Source: Saturnia japonica (Eukaryota > Arthropoda > Insecta > Lepidoptera > Saturniidae). From it: a stretch of DNA of 64,000 nt. Both the position numbers and the translations under genes were made by a program. Of this stretch, positions 22,901-32,756 are shown piece after piece (the first letter of the stretch is position 1; each line of letters starts with the position of its first letter). The stretch spans positions 14,384,001 to 14,448,000 of the forward strand of contig CM065318.1 in assembly GCA_033032175.1 (NCBI GenBank), written 5' to 3'. The notes under the pieces are model-generated. The model was given only the letters and a program-made list of their open reading frames with translations. It made no database searches and was not told the origin of the DNA.

Positions 22901-25257
22901 GGTAGGGCATTTTCTAATACTTGCATAGATAGCTACCATCCTCAAGTTGAAAATCTGTCATCTGTCTTCCATAAGTGTGTTCCGGCAGCTGCACATGAAA
23001 GCCGGTCTTCACTAGGCTAAGCATGTTAACTTTTTGGGCCACATCAGCTGAGATTGTGGGCAAACGCTAAAACATATAAAGAAGAAAAGTGAACGATAAA
23101 ACCACTTTAACGCGTTAATCACCTTTCACAGTAACCCATCCTACTCCGGTTTCTTTAGCTTTTTTGATCGCGATATCCATTGCGAAGTGACTTGCAGTGG
23201 CACCCAGTACGTTGTTAGCATCTACCCATGCCGTTGACGCATTCTCCTTTAGTATTTTAGGCTCGTTGTTCGGCAGGCAAGCACCACTTATTATATCGTT
23301 ACAATACATTTCTGAAATCAATTGATTTTAATCTTAATTACTTTAACACATATGATATTTATAATACAATGATATGTTATATAATTCAAATTTTTACGCT
23401 ACAAAGGGCGTAAAACCATTTTGGAAAAATTTACTTTTTGATACAGTCTTACTTCTTCTTTCACGCTCTTTCATTCTGTGTTTTTAAAATGACGCTACAA
23501 TGATAAAAATGGACCAAACCAGATAATAAAACAATATGTTTTTTACATTACGACAGCAAACTTGTATAAAACAAAGCATAAAATATTATTTATAATATAT
23601 TGTATAAAACTGAGCAAATAAAGTAAAAAAAAAACAAAAGTTATGTAATTTGGAATTACGCCTTTTGTTGCACAAATAGGTGAATTATAAAAATCTTGTG
23701 TGCGTCTCTTAGTGATCGTGTAACTTCTGAACGAATTGACCGATTTAGCTCATATTTATTTAATATATTTGTTATATCGAGACGATTGTTCATAGCTAGT
23801 ATGTTATCCGATGGATGGCGTTGTGGTCGGAGCTATTAACTAACGGAAAAGACAGAACAATGTCTGCAGGGCTAGTTAGTACTTTAGAAGTTTTTTTTTT
23901 AAACCGACTTTACTATTTGATATAAGGGCCCTGGAGCCTCAGATGGGTTTTACAGCTTCACCGGGCTTGGAAATATATTTGTGTACGTATATATATGTGT
24001 ATACGTGTGTATATGTTACGGTTTAGATTTGATCTTAAAACGAAATGGAAACGGTACTTTCTCCATACAAATGTATTCCTCTGTTTTATATGCCTGGATA
24101 ATGGCAGTAGCACAAATATTTATATACAATACAATTTATATCTACCACTGACATGTTGGTATGTTTTAATATTTTTCATAAATTAATTATTTATTATAAG
24201 AACTAGGAGCCTTCTAAAACGATTAAAATAGTCCACTAAAACCAATGTTATCTGACTTAGGTATAGTAAACGTTTTTGACTAATAAAAGAAAAATATATA
24301 GGCATAGCTAAAGTACTCCATAAATAATTTTCGTAAAAAAATAATTAAATCGGTTCAGTTTTGGCGGATGATTTGGTTTATTTTAAACAAGTATCATCAG
24401 AGCGAGCTGCAGGTTGTTTCACTCACGCTGTATTCGGTCGTTCTCGGTGCTAAATAATTAGCATAATATGTAACGCAATAGTAATAGATTTCTGTTAAAA
24501 GTTATTCTTCAAATGTCTTGCCGACCGCGCTTCCACATAAGGTGTAGGAAATATAGACAATGGCTTTCTGGCAATGTAGGCAATTTTGTCAATAAAGACT
24601 CACATATAACAGGATATGACGTAGGTAAAACAGATGTAGAGTAATTCTTTACACATAAAATTGATATAGTAATTTATAGATTCATTAGTGGTCAACCTTC
24701 TAAATCTATAAACTCAATAATGAGGACAGATGACGCATTCTCAAAACCGATCAACAACTAAAGTAAATTTTTCAAATTAAGTATTTCGTATTAATTTAAT
24801 TATTTGACGTACGCAACTGATTTAGATGATAGTTTTCCTATGTAAAAATTCTCCATATTATTATAATAAAGCTAATGGTGAATGAAATACAACTTCAAAA
24901 CAACAATGATTGTCGACATGAATGTTGTTGAGATCTTGAAACATGCAAAGAAATTAGCGTTAGTTTAGGTTCTAAATCTGATCAGTTTGCGCAAACAGTT
25001 GAAAAAACATTCCTGATTTTCTAGATTTGATAAATAATTTTAAGGAGTTATAAAACTCTTGAGTTATTTGAAAGAATTGTCTTACTTACCAAGTCTGTTC
25101 AGTCCGTGGCTTGGGTGTCCCATTTTATCGGCTTGTATAAGCAGTTCCGCTTGCTGTTCTGCAACCTTGGCAGCCGCACCTACAGCCTTGAGGCAATCGG
25201 TCATAAACCTCAACGCCTCGCTTGTCGCTACCTTGCTTATTGTAGACATTGCTGATA
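13832..25257 (-). CDS. Malate/L-lactate dehydrogenase family oxidoreductase (Ldh2/YlmC type), gene 1, complete
   Basis: Eight coding exons join with consistent GT/AG borders: 25249-25090, 23311-23123, 21426-21311, 18168-18070, 17658-17572, 15501-15393, 14829-14669 and 13993-13832. They give 1083 bases, 360 residues plus TAG, the usual size of this family. Family marks seen: ADKMGHPSHGLNR (conserved SHG histidine region), SNHNGMAGFWA, GTNPISVVAPAS, LDMATTAVSVGK, PLGGGEKTSGYKGYGLAAMVE, and FAPGFGDRL. The family transfers hydride between 2-hydroxy acids (malate, lactate or related) and NAD(P) with a fold unrelated to classical MDH or LDH; the animal substrate is not certain. The protein has no obvious signal peptide or membrane segment, so a cytosolic site is inferred. 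The last exon is Lys/Glu-rich. A splice acceptor 8 bases before ATG means a non-coding first exon lies upstream, perhaps at 29231 and/or 34154. Introns carry mariner, SINE, LINE and MITE insertions, none of which breaks an exon. Gene 2 at 57625 is its paralog. Confidence 0.92.
14038..14568 (+). repeat. Dispersed repeat in gene 1 intron ('gtgcccgcgacttcg' family)
   Basis: Begins at 'ctagctgtgcccgcgacttc' and ends near 'cgacactaattttattattt'. Related pieces occur at 2130-3100, 17780-17930, 20509-20800, 51000-51445 and, inverted, 52610-53285. It is a widespread lepidopteran interspersed repeat with no coding capacity seen. Confidence 0.55.
14669..14829 (-). CDS. Gene 1 coding exon 7
   Basis: Acceptor taacag; reads G-SNYGHHVRSWSHSGAG... 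to ...HWRQLEP; donor CCG|GTATAA. It has 161 bases. Its first third differs strongly from gene 2, while the NLGxCFVAxDP part is conserved. Confidence 0.92.
15393..15501 (-). CDS. Gene 1 coding exon 6
   Basis: Acceptor ttgtag; reads AFNTSCLMPLGGGEKTSG... to ...CGISS plus one base; donor TCAG|GTACGA. It has 109 bases and contains the conserved GYKGYGL segment. Confidence 0.92.
15545..16827 (-). mobile_element. mariner-family DNA transposon, inactive copy, in gene 1 intron
   Basis: Terminal inverted repeats 'gggtctttacctatgaaatt' (left) and 'aatttcataggtaaagagccc'-type (right, ending 16827) are flanked by TA on both sides (15543-15544, 16828-16829). The element is about 1.28 kb, the normal mariner size. 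Its transposase is broken (see next entry). It is inserted in the intron between coding exons 5 and 6 of gene 1, in the same orientation as the gene. Confidence 0.9.
15619..16684 (-). pseudogene. mariner transposase, broken by a stop and a frameshift
   Basis: The N-terminal frame (16684-16178) has the helix-turn-helix region and the WVPHELNDRQREVR motif. It ends at CDEK followed by TGA; the copy at 54803-55861 has TGG (Trp) here. The frame shifts again near 15960, where this copy has an extra base. The C-terminal part keeps HDNARPH and YSPDLAP, but the third catalytic residue reads E (APTEYYFF) where the other copy has D (APTDYYFF). There are therefore at least three independent inactivating changes compared with the D,D34D pattern. 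Confidence 0.9.
17047..17307 (-). mobile_element. tRNA-derived SINE in gene 1 intron
   Basis: In minus sense the head at about 17307 downward reads like a tRNA gene with an A-box-like and a B-box-like segment ('ctggattcgattcccagg'). It aligns along its length with the copy at 57256-57516 (shared 'gtactaatgtacacccacag', 'taggtcccatgtaatag'). A short duplication 'ttaatttga' flanks it at 17038-17046 and 17308-17316. Confidence 0.7.
17572..17658 (-). CDS. Gene 1 coding exon 5
   Basis: Acceptor tttcag; reads IEMQRRKGEPLPLGWAQD... to ...DAEL; donor GTTG|GTAATA. It has 87 bases, phase 0. Confidence 0.92.
18070..18168 (-). CDS. Gene 1 coding exon 4
   Basis: Acceptor ttacag; reads SALGTNPISVVAPASQ... 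to ...MATTAVSVGK; donor AAAG|GTAAAT. It has 99 bases, phase 0 at both ends, and holds the GTNP motif. Confidence 0.92.
18853..19764 (+). CDS. LINE ORF2 C-terminal part (reverse transcriptase), partial
   Basis: An open frame of 303 codons starts at the truncation point without its own start. The first residues hold the RT catalytic motif C (GLYADDTVIYAS, Asp residues 18 and 19), followed by the thumb region (FNEWRIAVNPSKSAAMLFG), KYLGVTLDSRLSF and the C-terminal domain with the LTLYKMCIRPILTYSCAAF motif typical of Jockey-clade elements. It ends Pro/Arg-rich. Fingers, most of the palm and the endonuclease are absent because of 5' truncation, so no active enzyme can be made. Its uninterrupted frame points to a fairly young insertion. 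Confidence 0.85.
   Translation, partial: YVSDLPRLPQVKVGLYADDTVIYASRRNRFHLRHNVQRAVTTLGKWFNEWRIAVNPSKSAAMLFGADSSRLPWRLKPLELYDNPIPFVRETKYLGVTLDSRLSFRPHIRKVRNRAAWVLGRLHPLLCTVSKMSTRHKLTLYKMCIRPILTYSCAAFAHMSESNFRRLQTIQNRFLRRLTGAPWYVRSEDLHRDMELPSIHAYVKQLSRSYFDTASNHANPLIKAAATYVAVPTTIRQKRRPRNIFSDPDDHIENANKYYESVSPNRACQRPRPRNHRSLRRGRAVNFAPAHPPRPPSPAVTQA
18853..20261 (+). mobile_element. 5'-truncated LINE (Jockey-like) with 13-bp target-site duplication
   Basis: The insert carries the end of ORF2, a 3' UTR of about 480 bases and a short A-tail ending near 20261. The sequence 'tactttactcaac' occurs directly before it (18840-18852) and directly after the A-tail (20262-20274). It lies in the intron between gene 1 coding exons 3 and 4, opposite in orientation to the gene. 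The same family gave the insertion at 10251-10833. Confidence 0.9.
20509..20800 (+). repeat. Dispersed repeat fragment in gene 1 intron
   Basis: 'tgcggatccgctcgcgtgaa' followed by 'ggtaatccttagcaaataga' and 'atatctcatatggtttactc' match the 14038-14568 family in order. Confidence 0.45.
21311..21426 (-). CDS. Gene 1 coding exon 3
   Basis: Acceptor tttcag; reads G-SNHNGMAGFWARKAADKG... to ...APTRSKQ; donor ACAG|GTCATT. It has 116 bases and carries the conserved NHxGM motif. Confidence 0.92.
21563..21895 (-). mobile_element. SINE-like repeat in gene 1 intron
   Basis: In minus sense it starts near 'gtggtggtctagtagtttac' (A-box-like) and ends with 'gcctttacctagcagtgaga'. A related copy in plus orientation lies at about 37930-38135, sharing 'ggcgtggtgatta' and the 'gtgaaggaaaaca' segment. 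The tRNA origin is an inference from the box-like motifs. Confidence 0.5.
22785..23065 (+). mobile_element. SINE-like repeat in gene 1 intron
   Basis: Contains 'cgacgtgagttcgaatccct' (B-box-like), then 'gaaggaaaacatcgtgatga' and, further on, 'gggccacatcagctgagatt'. Pieces recur at 25350-25470 (head), 36620-36830 (tail) and inverted at 39470-39660. Confidence 0.5.
23123..23311 (-). CDS. Gene 1 coding exon 2
   Basis: Acceptor tttcag; reads E-MYCNDIISGACLPNN... to ...KETGVGWVTVK; donor AAAG|GTGATT. It has 189 bases, the same length and phase as gene 2 exon 2. Confidence 0.92.
23395..23665. mobile_element. MITE-like element with 'acaaaaggcgtaa' ends, in gene 1 intron
   Basis: The left end 'ctacaaagggcgtaaaacca' is mirrored at the right by 'ggaattacgccttttgttgc'. 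A second member, inverted relative to this one, is at about 38505-38700 ('acaaagggcgtaactccaaa' with 'ttacata'). No coding frame; class not determined. Confidence 0.5.
23670..25080. other. Gene 1 intron 1-2, mostly unremarkable
   Basis: AT-rich intron sequence with possible repeat fragments (for example 23690-23830) but no gene and no clear element end. Confidence 0.4.
25090..25257 (-). CDS. Gene 1 coding exon 1
   Basis: ATG at 25249, reading MSTISKVATSEALRFMTDC onward, ends ...GHPSHGLNRL plus one base; donor G|GTAAGTAAG. An acceptor (ttacag) precedes 25257, so 8 bases of 5' UTR are in this exon. Phase 1 intron. Confidence 0.92.
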
Positions 25258-25349
25258 CTGTAACTGTATCAAAATAATGTCATAAATTATTGACTTATGA
25301 AATACGTAACTAAATGAACCCAAAGGGATTGTAACTTAATGCAAGCACA

Positions 25350-25470
25350 CTTGGACATCACGTCGAACGACGTGAGTTCGAATTGTACAAATAACCCGAG
25401 ATTTCGGCGAAGAAGGGCCAAAGATTTTGGTAAAAGAAACCTTCGGGAGGAAACTACTAAGTGATGTAGG
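25350..25470 (+). repeat. SINE head fragment
   Basis: 'cgacgtgagttcgaattgta' and 'cccgagatttcggcgaag' match the head of the SINE-like repeat at 22785, diverged and truncated. Confidence 0.4.
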
Positions 25471-26039
25471 GTATTTTTTTAGTCTTCAACTGGCAAGCAC
25501 TCACTCTTAAATTAAAAATTATTCGCCAAGCATCTACTGGTGTGTTTCTACAGCTCTGCTTGAAAGAAATCTTGCTGTCTAGGCTTTAGAATTTTATTAT
25601 TTACTAGCCTAATAACCTAATAATAGCTAAATAGCCTACAAATTAAGATGATGAATCTTAAGAGGAACGTTGTTGGTCTCATACAGCATGGCTTCAAATC
25701 CATACTAAATTTAGTAACCAATATAGCGAAATAAAACTGCCCTCTCTAATATTCAGTGAAGTATGCTCAAAAGTGACGTGGATAGGTATATGTGATTAGA
25801 TTAATAAATACTTGTATTATGAGAGCTAGAAATTTTACAATCATATTAAAGAAATAAAATTTTACGTCCTATATCTAATTCGTGGACGATTGTATATACC
25901 TACAATAGTGAGAGGTTTAAGAGAGATAGGAGGTATTTAAGAGAGTTAGGGCATAGAGAAATTTCTTTAGAGATTTCTCTATACTTCAGGCAGTCTGACT
26001 GGTGGAATACTTCCAAACCCACAAAAGACAGCAACCAAA

Positions 26040-26205
26040 TAGCCTAGTGTTGTGTTCCTATAGTGAGTAGGGTTACCTGAGCTCCTCGGAGAAGGGAGGG
26101 TTCAAGGTCTGCAATATGCTAGTAATGACCTATGGGTATTACAATCCTTCATAGATTAAGGTAGCGGCTAACTATCAGACGGGCTCTATGCTTGTTTGAA
26201 ACTTT
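26040..26205 (+). repeat. Dispersed repeat, LINE-tail-like
   Basis: 'gagtagggttacctgagctc' through 'tatcagacgggctctatgct' is a familiar lepidopteran repeat tail. No frame; boundary uncertain. Confidence 0.4.
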
Positions 26206-26309
26206 AGTTGTATAAAAAAAGGCGATGTACTAAATAATAATGATAAATGCAAGATATAAGTGGGCTGAGACTGTAGCAACTTGCTTTCGGATGAAACGTT
26301 TGACACTGA

Positions 26310-26655
26310 GCCCAGAACTGACATATCTAATTCATCATCATTTTTGCGGAAAGATGTCTATTGCCGTATTGCTGGATATAAAGATCCTAAAGATCGCCAC
26401 AATGACCGGTCCTGTGATGCCCGCATCCAACAGCTTCCGGTAACCTTTACCAGAGAATCGTCCCACCTTGCGTAGGGTCGCCGGTACATGGCCACCACTC
26501 GGGAAATCTTCGGCCTCATCGACCATCCGTTCTACGAGCTACGTGCCCGCCCACTGCCACTTAAGTCTAAGTATTACTAGGACTATGTCGGTGACTTTAG
26601 TTCTCCTGCGGATCTCATTTCTGATTCGATCACGCAGAGAGACTCCGAGCAATTG
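26310..26655 (-). pseudogene. RTE-type LINE C-terminal remnant
   Basis: In minus sense one frame reads GVSLRDRIRNEIRRRTKVTD then LKWQWAG, and a later frame reads QDRSLWRSLG. These are conserved marks of the C-terminal end of RTE-clade endonuclease/reverse transcriptases in insects. The two parts are in different frames with stops between, so this is a decayed fragment. No LINE 3' end was recognised. Confidence 0.65.
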
Positions 26656-26959
26656 CTAATTGCACAACATATATTTTGCAATGTATTTTTGTCATTTCAA
26701 CTTCGTTATATATGAAAATACTTATGTAATTACATTAAAATTACTTAATTGAGTGTTGTAAAATATTACGTAATGAGTAAGTGTATATAAAAATAACAAT
26801 CATACTTATCAGTTGTCTTTGTTTATAGTAACCGTGATCTGTTTTGTAAAAACTATTGATAAAAATTGGATGTATTTATTTTAAGGAAAATTACTTGATG
26901 TTTTACATAACAATATGATCGTCGTGGCCGTCTAGTCATAAAGCTTGTTTGATCATATA

Positions 26960-28213
26960 CAGGGTGTCCGGTAATGAATAGATAACCTTGAAATGGCGTT
27001 TAGCAGAACTTATGGTCGTCCAGAAACAAATGCAAAAAAAAAATCCTAGGTACCTAAGATATGATGTTTTTTTAAAGTATTCCAAATCTCTACATTCTTG
27101 TACACTACGATCACAAATGACTGAATTCCATCGGTTTTATGTTGTTCTATTATTATACGCTAACTATGCCAATAGACAGGCTATTGCAGTTTAAAAAAAA
27201 AAAAGACAAATAAATTTTCAGTGAAAAATGTACAAAAATATTTTTTAACAAAGTTTAAGCACCTTGGGTATAAAAAAGTATGAAAACATGAGTGACCAAT
27301 AATTTTAAAATAATGCCAGTTTTAAGTAGCTTGCCAGTTGATTTCTATCTATGGGATCTCATGAAATCCCTAGTTTACGAAGTCTCGCATGTGTCATCCG
27401 CGGAAGAACTTAAATCAAGTATTATAAACGCAGCAAATGCGATGTGGAATAATTTAACTACTTCGGTAGTTAAGCCAAAACTCAGAAAAAGAATGCGACT
27501 TTGCGTACGCAATAGGGAAAGTCACTTCGAGCAAGAACTTTAATTAGACTAAATTACAAAATGTCTTAATTGTTACTTATTATTAATTGTTAATTGTTAT
27601 TACTACTAAACTGTTACTGATTCTAAATTTTATTTTTTATTTGTATATTTGATTTTATTTACGTTGGGTATTGTTTTTAATTAATTTTATGGGAATTTTA
27701 AAGAACGACCTTAAGTTTAGTTCGAATACGAATTTCCGCCTGCTTCGTTTGTGATAGTTTTTTTGTTTTTTTGAAATAAGTTCGTAGTTGTTATGCATTG
27801 TTGGAGAGCTAAGAAAAGGGTTATGGTTTTAAAATAGTCTGCAAGTCAAGTTTCATAACGTTTTCTTTTGTTTTTAAGGTATTTTAGTAGAAAATAATCT
27901 CAAAAAAATATTGTAATAATATCGTTTTTCGTTTCGAATTTTTTAATTTGGACCAATAATTGTTATTTTAATATTGATGAGTAACCAGTGTTTAATCGTT
28001 TTTATAAATCAGAAGAAAAAATGTGATTTATATTGATACTTTTTGAAATAAATTTTTGATGTTGCATTTTTGACTTATTGTGAAAAAAGCTAAAAAAACA
28101 CGATAACTTAAAAATGGTTCACTTTTGCATAAGCCATATGGGGGTAAAAACTATCTTAAATAGTCACCCCTATCACCTCCTAACGGGAATACGGCGTATT
28201 ACCAATAACCCTG
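26960..28213 (+). mobile_element. IS630/Tc1-mariner-type DNA transposon, decayed
   Basis: The left end 'cagggtgtccggtaatgaat' has TA before it (26958-26959). The right end 'attaccaataaccctg' (ending 28213) followed by TA is its imperfect inverse. The length of about 1.25 kb fits a single-gene element. Inside, only the C-terminal part of a DDE transposase is legible (27292-27543). The right 60% of this element is present again at 31649-32756, because of the segmental duplication. Confidence 0.75.
27292..27543 (+). pseudogene. DDE transposase C-terminal fragment
   Basis: The frame reads LPVDFYLWDLMKSLVYEVS ... SAEELKSSIINAANAM ... SHFEQEL. This follows the 'PLDFxLWGxLKSLVY...EELxxxIxxA...HFEQ' pattern at the end of a transposase group common in insects. 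The preceding catalytic domain is unreadable. The copy at 31880-32127 has an in-frame stop early in this block and a shift near its end. Confidence 0.65.
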
Positions 28214-28722
28214 TATATAACAATTATTGTTATTCGCGAATTTCACAAAATGATACCTATGAGGTCATCGAATTAGTTGTTAACAACGAGATGGTCCAAT
28301 GTAGTCGAGGAACGTTTACAATATCACGTAGTCCTCAGACAAGAAGATTGATTACATAAAAAAGAAGATAAATTGAAAAGCGTTCCTTGTTTTATATAAC
28401 TACTTAAAAGTTGGCTTAATCATCTACCTGTATTTTTACACTTTATAATACCGGTTCATAATGTAAATTTTAGTGAAACCGGTGAGAGATACTGATTGGG
28501 AAATAAATTGTCTTCAAAAAAAGTACTAAAGTAAGTTGACTTTTACAATCAGTTAGAATCGAAAATATGAATCATTTGGTATTATCGGTAGTAATAACAT
28601 TTATGATTTCTTCATTCATATCTTCTGATGACATCGTCATGAGCGATGTGAGAATTACTTTAAGTTAGGCTGTATTGCTAGATGACTAAAGATATTTTAG
28701 AAAAAAATCTCTACATTCGGTA

Positions 28723-28945
<223 letters not shown>

Positions 28946-29230
28946 CATCACACAGCTTCAACAATAATAAAATCTAAAGGCTATGGTGTAAATTTTGTTT
29001 CCGAAAATAAATATATAAGTAGCCGAATTAATTATCTCTTATCTACATTTAGCACATCAAAACATACAATGACCTTGATTCCATAAGGCCGGCCGGGCGA
29101 ACACTTCATTAAGAATAATAATTGTCATCACAATATTTATTTATCCAATTACAAAACTGAAACTTGCTTGTCGTTTCACTGAAATCATATGTATAAATAG
29201 ACTATGACGTAATTTATATCAAACACTTAC

Positions 29231-29335
29231 CTGTTGATTATTGAAAATAATAAAACAGACTTTTTGCTAAATTATGATAAACTAAAATAACCGTAACGTG
29301 CGTTCTCGACCGCACAACACGGCGGACTAAAGAGT
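29231..29335 (-). promoter_or_regulatory. Candidate promoter and non-coding first exon of gene 1 (unit A copy)
   Basis: In minus sense a strong splice donor CAG|GTAAGT ends at 29231. The sequence before it has a GC-rich patch ('ccgccgtgttgtgcggtcga') after an AT-rich stretch, as in a transcription start region. Gene 1 needs an upstream exon because an acceptor lies just before its ATG exon at 25257. The link is inferred from position and strand only; no transcript evidence is available. Confidence 0.35.
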
Positions 29336-30648
29336 AAAGTTTATTTGTGTTGGCTGGCTTAGATAATCTGTTTACAAGGAAAATGGAGTAGTTGTAAGTG
29401 TTCTATAGTTTGTAGGTCACCATCGATGGTACTGTCGTTGATCGATAATACAATAATGTGATTACCATCACCATATTACCACCGATGTTCAAACATCGAT
29501 AAATAATGTATGATACGTGAACGTCTGGCTACGATCCAACTCTAGTAAAATACATGTTTTTGTGAACGAAATATAATACATAACAATGTAGTATATATAA
29601 CATATATATGAATAAAGAAAACGCATGGATATAAATACACTGTTGAGAAATTAAAGATATATGGTATAATGTGATGGATTTCAGGTACCTACCAATCTAA
29701 TTGGAAAAATGCATGAAATATGTAGATGAAATGTATAATAAATGAATTGTTTTATTTATGGATAGATAATGTATTGAAATCATGGGTTAGATTTAATGAG
29801 AATATTTGAGTTGAATGACAATACTGAGAAAACATTAATTTATTTTTGAACATATATATATTTATATCTTATAATAAATACTAGTAGCTGAGCGAAGTTC
29901 CATCCAGCAAATCCTTGGTACATGCTGAGGCCTAAAGCTGCGGACATCGGATAAACATTCCACTGTTGTTAATCATGAAGCCGACGCGGCTTATACTGTG
30001 AAGTGTCTATTTATATAGTTAATATCCCTTTTCCATTAGTCCGTTATCTTTAAGTGGTCACATACCATAAGAGTACTTCGAGACCATTTGTGAAACGGTA
30101 CAATTTTGATGGGTTACGACGTGAGATATTTCTATAGGAAGCGCGCGAGTTGGGTGCAGAGTTAAGGAATTCGATAGTGCTGTGACCAAGTAGAATTATT
30201 TCTGTCGATAATGAGGATGTCGATAAATTTCGACGTTGTTTTAAATATAACATTTATATATTGGTAAATATGATGAAATAATAAGGTTATAATTTATCAG
30301 ACATTTTGTATCAATTATTTCGCACAGAGAAATCAAACCGAAAAAATAAATCATTGAAATTTAATGATCACCGAGTTCATTTTTCACCATTTCCCGTGCT
30401 TGACGATGAATAAAATTATGTTTTTTTTGTAGCATAACTTAACGCGCTCGCAGCAGTCATGAATAAAAACAAAAAAAAAACACGGGGCCACATTATGTGT
30501 ATTAACGCGATCAGTTAGCGACAAGTGTACGATAGTTGTCAAAGACAGGCACTCACATCACTACAGTACAGGCGCGTGAAGCGCGGCGTGTGAACGGCTG
30601 GGGGAAATACTCCCGCTCTTCATATCAGGCCCCAACTGCTTCAACTCA

Positions 30649-31343
30649 GTCCCATTTTAAGGGGCTCGGACCGCGCATTGTGGGAGCGGCGGCAGCTCTC
30701 GGTCGGCTCCTCTCGAACTCGGGAGGACCAGGCGCGAGTTGTCGCCAACTATTTGCGGGGGTTGTGCGGAGTCAGAGAGTCAGGAGAGCCTCCGGCTCCC
30801 AAAGAAGTTGCAATGGTTAGGCGGGAAGTCCGCGAGGACGTATTGAGGAGGTGGGACGAGGACCTGGCGGACGCGCGCTTTGGGCGTTATACCATAGACG
30901 CCGTCCGCCCGATCCTCCTGCAGTGGTGTAGCAGGAAGCAGGGCTCCCTGACGTTTAGGCTTGTGCAGGTACTGTCCGGACATGGATGCTTCGGATGGTA
31001 CCTGCACAAAATAGCCAGGAGGGAGCCCTCCACTGCGTGCCATGAGTGCGGGGCTGCGGAGGATACGGCGCAGCACACTCTTGGTGAGTGTGCGGCCTGG
31101 GGGGAGCAGCGTCGCACTCTGGCCGCAGTTATTGGTGAAGATCTCTCGCTGCCGAGTGTGGTGAGAGCCATGCTCGGCAGCGAGAGGGCATGGATGGCGA
31201 TGGCCTCCTTTTGCGAGGACGTCATCTCGCAGAAGGAGGCCGCGGAAAGGGTTCGTGAGGGGGATCCCCTGAGCGGCCCTCTCCGCCAAAGACGAACAGG
31301 TGGCAGGAGGAGGCGGTTTATCCGCCAACTCCCGCCACCCTAG
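30649..31343 (+). CDS. R1-clade LINE ORF2 C-terminal fragment, partial
   Basis: The open frame contains GRYTIDAVRPILLQW, GHGCFGWYLHKIARRE, and a CCHC zinc finger CHECGAAEDTAQHTLGEC near the C-terminus, a combination characteristic of R1-clade retrotransposons. In intact elements this finger follows the RT domain and helps in target RNA/DNA binding. Endonuclease and RT domains are absent here. The tail is Arg-rich and Pro-rich (RRTGGRRRRFIRQLPPP) and the frame stops at 31341-31343. The ATG at 30678 is only the first Met inside a truncated frame. Confidence 0.75.
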
Positions 31344-31634
31344 CCGAACCAGAGGAGACGGGTCGGGGGGCCCGTCTCCTCATTGCACAAATTCGGCGGA
31401 CGGAGGAGACGGCTAGGGTGTACTGAGCCGTCTCCTACTTAAGCTGGGGCCCGGTTTAGCCGAGCCGGCCGCCGGGGCGGCGCGACTGTATGCCAGTGCA
31501 GTGCCCGCGTCGCCCCAATATGGCGGCGGATGGTACACCGTGGAGTTTTAGTGAGTAGGAGTCTCACATAACCACTCGTCCCCCCGGGCGGGTGTGTACC
31601 CATGAAGGGTTTCTCCACGTTAAAAAAAAAAAAA
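30649..31634 (+). mobile_element. R1-type LINE 3' fragment between the two duplication units
   Basis: GC-rich insert with the end of an ORF2, a 3' UTR of about 280 bases (two copies of 'ggagacgg'-type segments, 'ggagtctcacataaccactc') and an A-tail at 31622-31634. No target-site duplication was found on its flanks. It starts exactly where unit A stops and ends about 14 bases before unit B begins. Confidence 0.8.
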
Positions 31635-31648
31635 TAGGTTATTCTTAT

Positions 31649-32756
31649 TACCTAAGATATGATGTTTTTTTAAAGGATTCCAAATCTCTACATTCTTGTA
31701 CACTGCGATCACAAATATCTGAATTCCATCGGTTTTATGTTGTTCTATTATTATACGCTAACTATGCCAATAGATAGGGTATAGCAGTTAAAAACAAAAA
31801 AAAAATTTTCAGTGAAAAATGTACAAAAATATTTTTTAACAAAGTTTAAGCACCTTGGGTATAAAAAAGTGTGAAAATATGAGTGACCAATAATTTTAAA
31901 ATAATGCCAGTGTTAAGTAGCTTGCCAGTTGATTTCTATGTATAGGATCACATGAAATCCCTAGTTTATGAAGTCTCGCATGTATCATCCGCGGAAGAAC
32001 TTAAATCAAGAATTATAAACGCAGCAAATGCGATGTGGAATAAATTAACTACTTCGGTAGTTAAGTCACAACTCAAAAAAGAATGCGACTTACGCAATAG
32101 GGAAAGTCACTTCGAGCAAGAACTTTAATTAGGATAAATTACAAAATGTCTTAATTGTTACTTATTATTAATTGTTAATTGTTATTACTACTAAACTGTT
32201 ACTGGTTCTAAATTTTATTTTTTATTTGTATATTTGATTTTATTTACGTTGGGTATTGTTTTTAATTAATTTATGGGAATTTTAAAGAACGACCTTAAGT
32301 TTAGTTCGAATACGAATTTCCGCCTGCTTCGTCTATGATAGTTTTTTTTTGTTTTTTTTTTCAATAAGTTCGTAGTTGTTATGCATTGTTGGAGAGCTAA
32401 GAAAACGGTTATGGTTTTAAAATAATCTGCAAGTCAAGTTTCATAACGTTTTATTTTGTTTTTAAGGTATTTTAGTAGAAAATAATCTCAAAAAAATATT
32501 GAAATAATTGTTATTTTAATATTGATGAATAACCAGTGTTTAATCGTTTTTATAAATCAAAAGAAAAATGAGATTTATGTGAAACTTTTTGAAATAAATT
32601 TTTGATGTTGCATTTTTGACTTATTTTGAAAAAAGTTAAAAAAACATGATAACTTAAAAATGGTTCACTTTTGCATAATTCATATGGGGGTTAAAATTAT
32701 CGCAAATAGTCATCCTTATCACCTAACGGGAATACGGCGAATTACCAATAACCCTG
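31649..32756 (+). mobile_element. IS630/Tc1-type transposon, left-truncated copy (in unit B)
   Basis: Same right end as the element at 26960-28213 ('attaccaataaccctg' then TA at 32757). The left 600 or so bases before 'tacctaagatatgatg' differ because the unit starts inside the element. Confidence 0.7.

Noticed and set aside
26240..26659. Plus-strand frames of 60-67 codons
   Set aside because: The minus strand carries the RTE-type motifs; the plus frames are its shadows.
30780..31328. Minus-strand frames of 182 and 112 codons
   Set aside because: Shadows of the plus-strand R1-type ORF2 in GC-rich DNA; the plus frame has the CCHC motif and known family pattern.
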